Below are positions 4,739 to 5,688 of a stretch of DNA of 5,688 bases, piece after piece. Under the pieces are notes generated by a model. It was not told the origin of the DNA. It searched no databases and worked only from the letters and a program-made list of their open reading frames with translations. The stretch spans positions 1-5,688 of the forward strand of contig WJJC01000044.1 in NCBI GenBank assembly GCA_014729945.1, written 5' to 3'. The stretch is from Candidatus Bathyarchaeota archaeon. Lineage in GTDB: Archaea; Thermoproteota; Bathyarchaeia; TCS64. Every line of letters starts with the position of its first letter. The stretch's first letter is position 1. Made by a program: the position numbers and the translations under genes.

Positions 4739-5665
4739 CTAGTTACCTGTTGCGTTCAGGAATTCTGAGACGTCTATCATCAACCCTGCTTCATCCTTGG
4801 TGTATACAGCCGGAAGTTTTCCATCCCATTGCTTTAACCAGAGATACTGGGCATACTCATCTTTCATGGTAGAGGTAATTCTCTGAATGCTCTTGGCGGT
4901 GGCGTTTGCATCGATCATCTGAGCTAACGCTTCTCCCTCTGCTCTCCTTATGGTCGCGTTCTTCTCGGCCTCCGCCTGGATGATCTGTTGTTGTGCCTCG
5001 TATCTAATTCTCTCTAATTCATTCTTGGCTACCAAGGCGTTTTGTTCAGCTGTTACCTTTGCGTCAATGGCTTCCGTGAAACCTTTACTAAACTGGAAAT
5101 CAGTGAGACTGACTGATATAATTTGTATATGATATCCACTTAATCTATCTTTTAATGTGTCATCGAATGTCTGTTTAACCTCTGGTCTCTTGGTTACTAG
5201 TTCCTCTGCTCTGAAACGAGCTGTTGTCGATTTCAGGCTCTCCTGAATGTTAGGTTTTATTACTCTGTTAGCATAATCCTTGCTGAGGTTTTTATACACC
5301 TCGTTTACGTAAAGTGGGTCAAGTCGATAGTTTACCGCTACTGTTGTTGATACTTCTTGAAGGTCTTTCGTTGCTGTAGATTCCGTGGATTCAGCTTTCT
5401 GTATCTGGACATTCATCAAAACCACTGTCTGGCTGAAAGGAACCTTGAAGTTTAGACCCTCCTGTAATAATCGGTCTTCAACTTTTCCCCATGTAACTAG
5501 GACTCCTCTGTATCCTGATGGTACTTTTACAGCTGCTGTGCTTACTATCGTTATTCCTGCTATTGCAATAATCAGTAACACGATTAGCGTCCCTGTTATT
5601 TTCTTTACGTTTTTTGGTACATCCGGTATGTCGTACCTTCTTCCTCCAAAATCGAAATTACTCAT
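4739..5665 (-). CDS. Prohibitin/SPFH-domain membrane-anchored protein
   Basis: A band-7 (SPFH) family protein of 308 residues, close to the usual length of prohibitins and HflK/HflC-type proteins. Residues 1-22 are a short polar, basic cytoplasmic start, followed by one strong membrane anchor (about 24-44). The SPFH domain follows (about 46-205), with the recognisable VPSGYRGVLVTWGKV start and a GLNFKVPF segment. Residues about 205-262 form an Ala/Glu/Gln-rich coiled coil (many AEAEKNA-type heptads) used for ring assembly. The C-terminal YLWLKQWDGKLPAVY (274-288) closely resembles the tail of true prohibitins. Such proteins form large membrane rings that organise microdomains and often restrain FtsH-type proteases. 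No NfeD or protease gene is visible beside it; the downstream neighbour is the kinase-like gene after 71 bases, and the upstream side is out of the window. The ATG at 5665 starts a credible N-terminus, but no Shine-Dalgarno site is seen in the 23 bases available. The stop is TAG. Confidence 0.94.
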   Translation of the reverse strand: MSNFDFGGRRYDIPDVPKNVKKITGTLIVLLIIAIAGITIVSTAAVKVPSGYRGVLVTWGKVEDRLLQEGLNFKVPFSQTVVLMNVQIQKAESTESTATKDLQEVSTTVAVNYRLDPLYVNEVYKNLSKDYANRVIKPNIQESLKSTTARFRAEELVTKRPEVKQTFDDTLKDRLSGYHIQIISVSLTDFQFSKGFTEAIDAKVTAEQNALVAKNELERIRYEAQQQIIQAEAEKNATIRRAEGEALAQMIDANATAKSIQRITSTMKDEYAQYLWLKQWDGKLPAVYTKDEAGLMIDVSEFLNATGN

Positions 5666-5688
5666 ATCTTGTCAAAGAATCAAAAGGA

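Noticed and set aside
4950..5132. 60-codon + strand ORF opposite the SPFH gene
   Set aside because: It is the mirror of the Ala/Glu/Gln-rich coiled coil, which gives Ala/Ser/Cys-rich antisense. There is no independent support.
1751..5665. The three - strand genes as a single operon
   Set aside because: The gaps are 71 and 80 bases with TATA-like elements in each, the functions are unrelated, and there are no overlaps or short spacers.

Overview
The window looks archaeal, most likely from an AT-rich TACK-lineage organism (Bathyarchaeia or Nitrososphaeria-like). The evidence is an intron-less tRNA-Phe with an archaeal-style upstream TATA element, TATA (box A)-like elements ahead of most genes, T-run terminators without strong hairpins, and a cysteine-rich protein that I recognise as carrying the thaumarchaeal output domain TackOD1. 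Lineage below the domain level is inference.

Layout. Bases 1-117 hold a small imperfect hairpin and the tRNA promoter. Bases 118-194 are tRNA-Phe(GAA) with an encoded CCA. On the + strand, 291-1634 encodes a zinc-cluster TackOD1 protein joined by a long charged linker to a degenerate receiver (REC) domain. It ends at a T6 tract. A 33-codon + strand ORF at 1688-1789, not annotated by simple length cut-offs, looks like a leaderless single-pass membrane microprotein. Its stop overlaps the stop of the next gene tail to tail. The rest of the window is on the - strand, read from right to left: a prohibitin/SPFH membrane protein (4739-5665), a REC-PAS-PAS-kinase-like protein (2751-4667) and a UbiA-family prenyltransferase (1786-2670). 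The gaps between these three are 71 and 80 bases, and each gap has its own TATA-like element, so they are probably separate transcripts rather than one operon. No stretch longer than 300 bases lacks a gene.

How the genes relate. Two of the four large proteins are signal-transduction proteins with opposite defects. The kinase-like protein has a complete receiver, but its histidine-kinase core has lost the H-box, N-box and glycine motifs. The TackOD1 protein has a receiver lacking part of the acidic Mg2+ pocket. UbiA and the SPFH protein are both integral membrane proteins: one prenylates a lipid-soluble acceptor and the other scaffolds membrane microdomains. No shared pathway is demonstrated.

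The most notable signals are the perfect 9-bp inverted repeat at the predicted transcription start of the UbiA gene, the pseudokinase-like hybrid sensor, the unusual TackOD1-REC domain order, and the hidden 33-residue membrane ORF. I see no CRISPR array, insertion sequence or defence cassette here.
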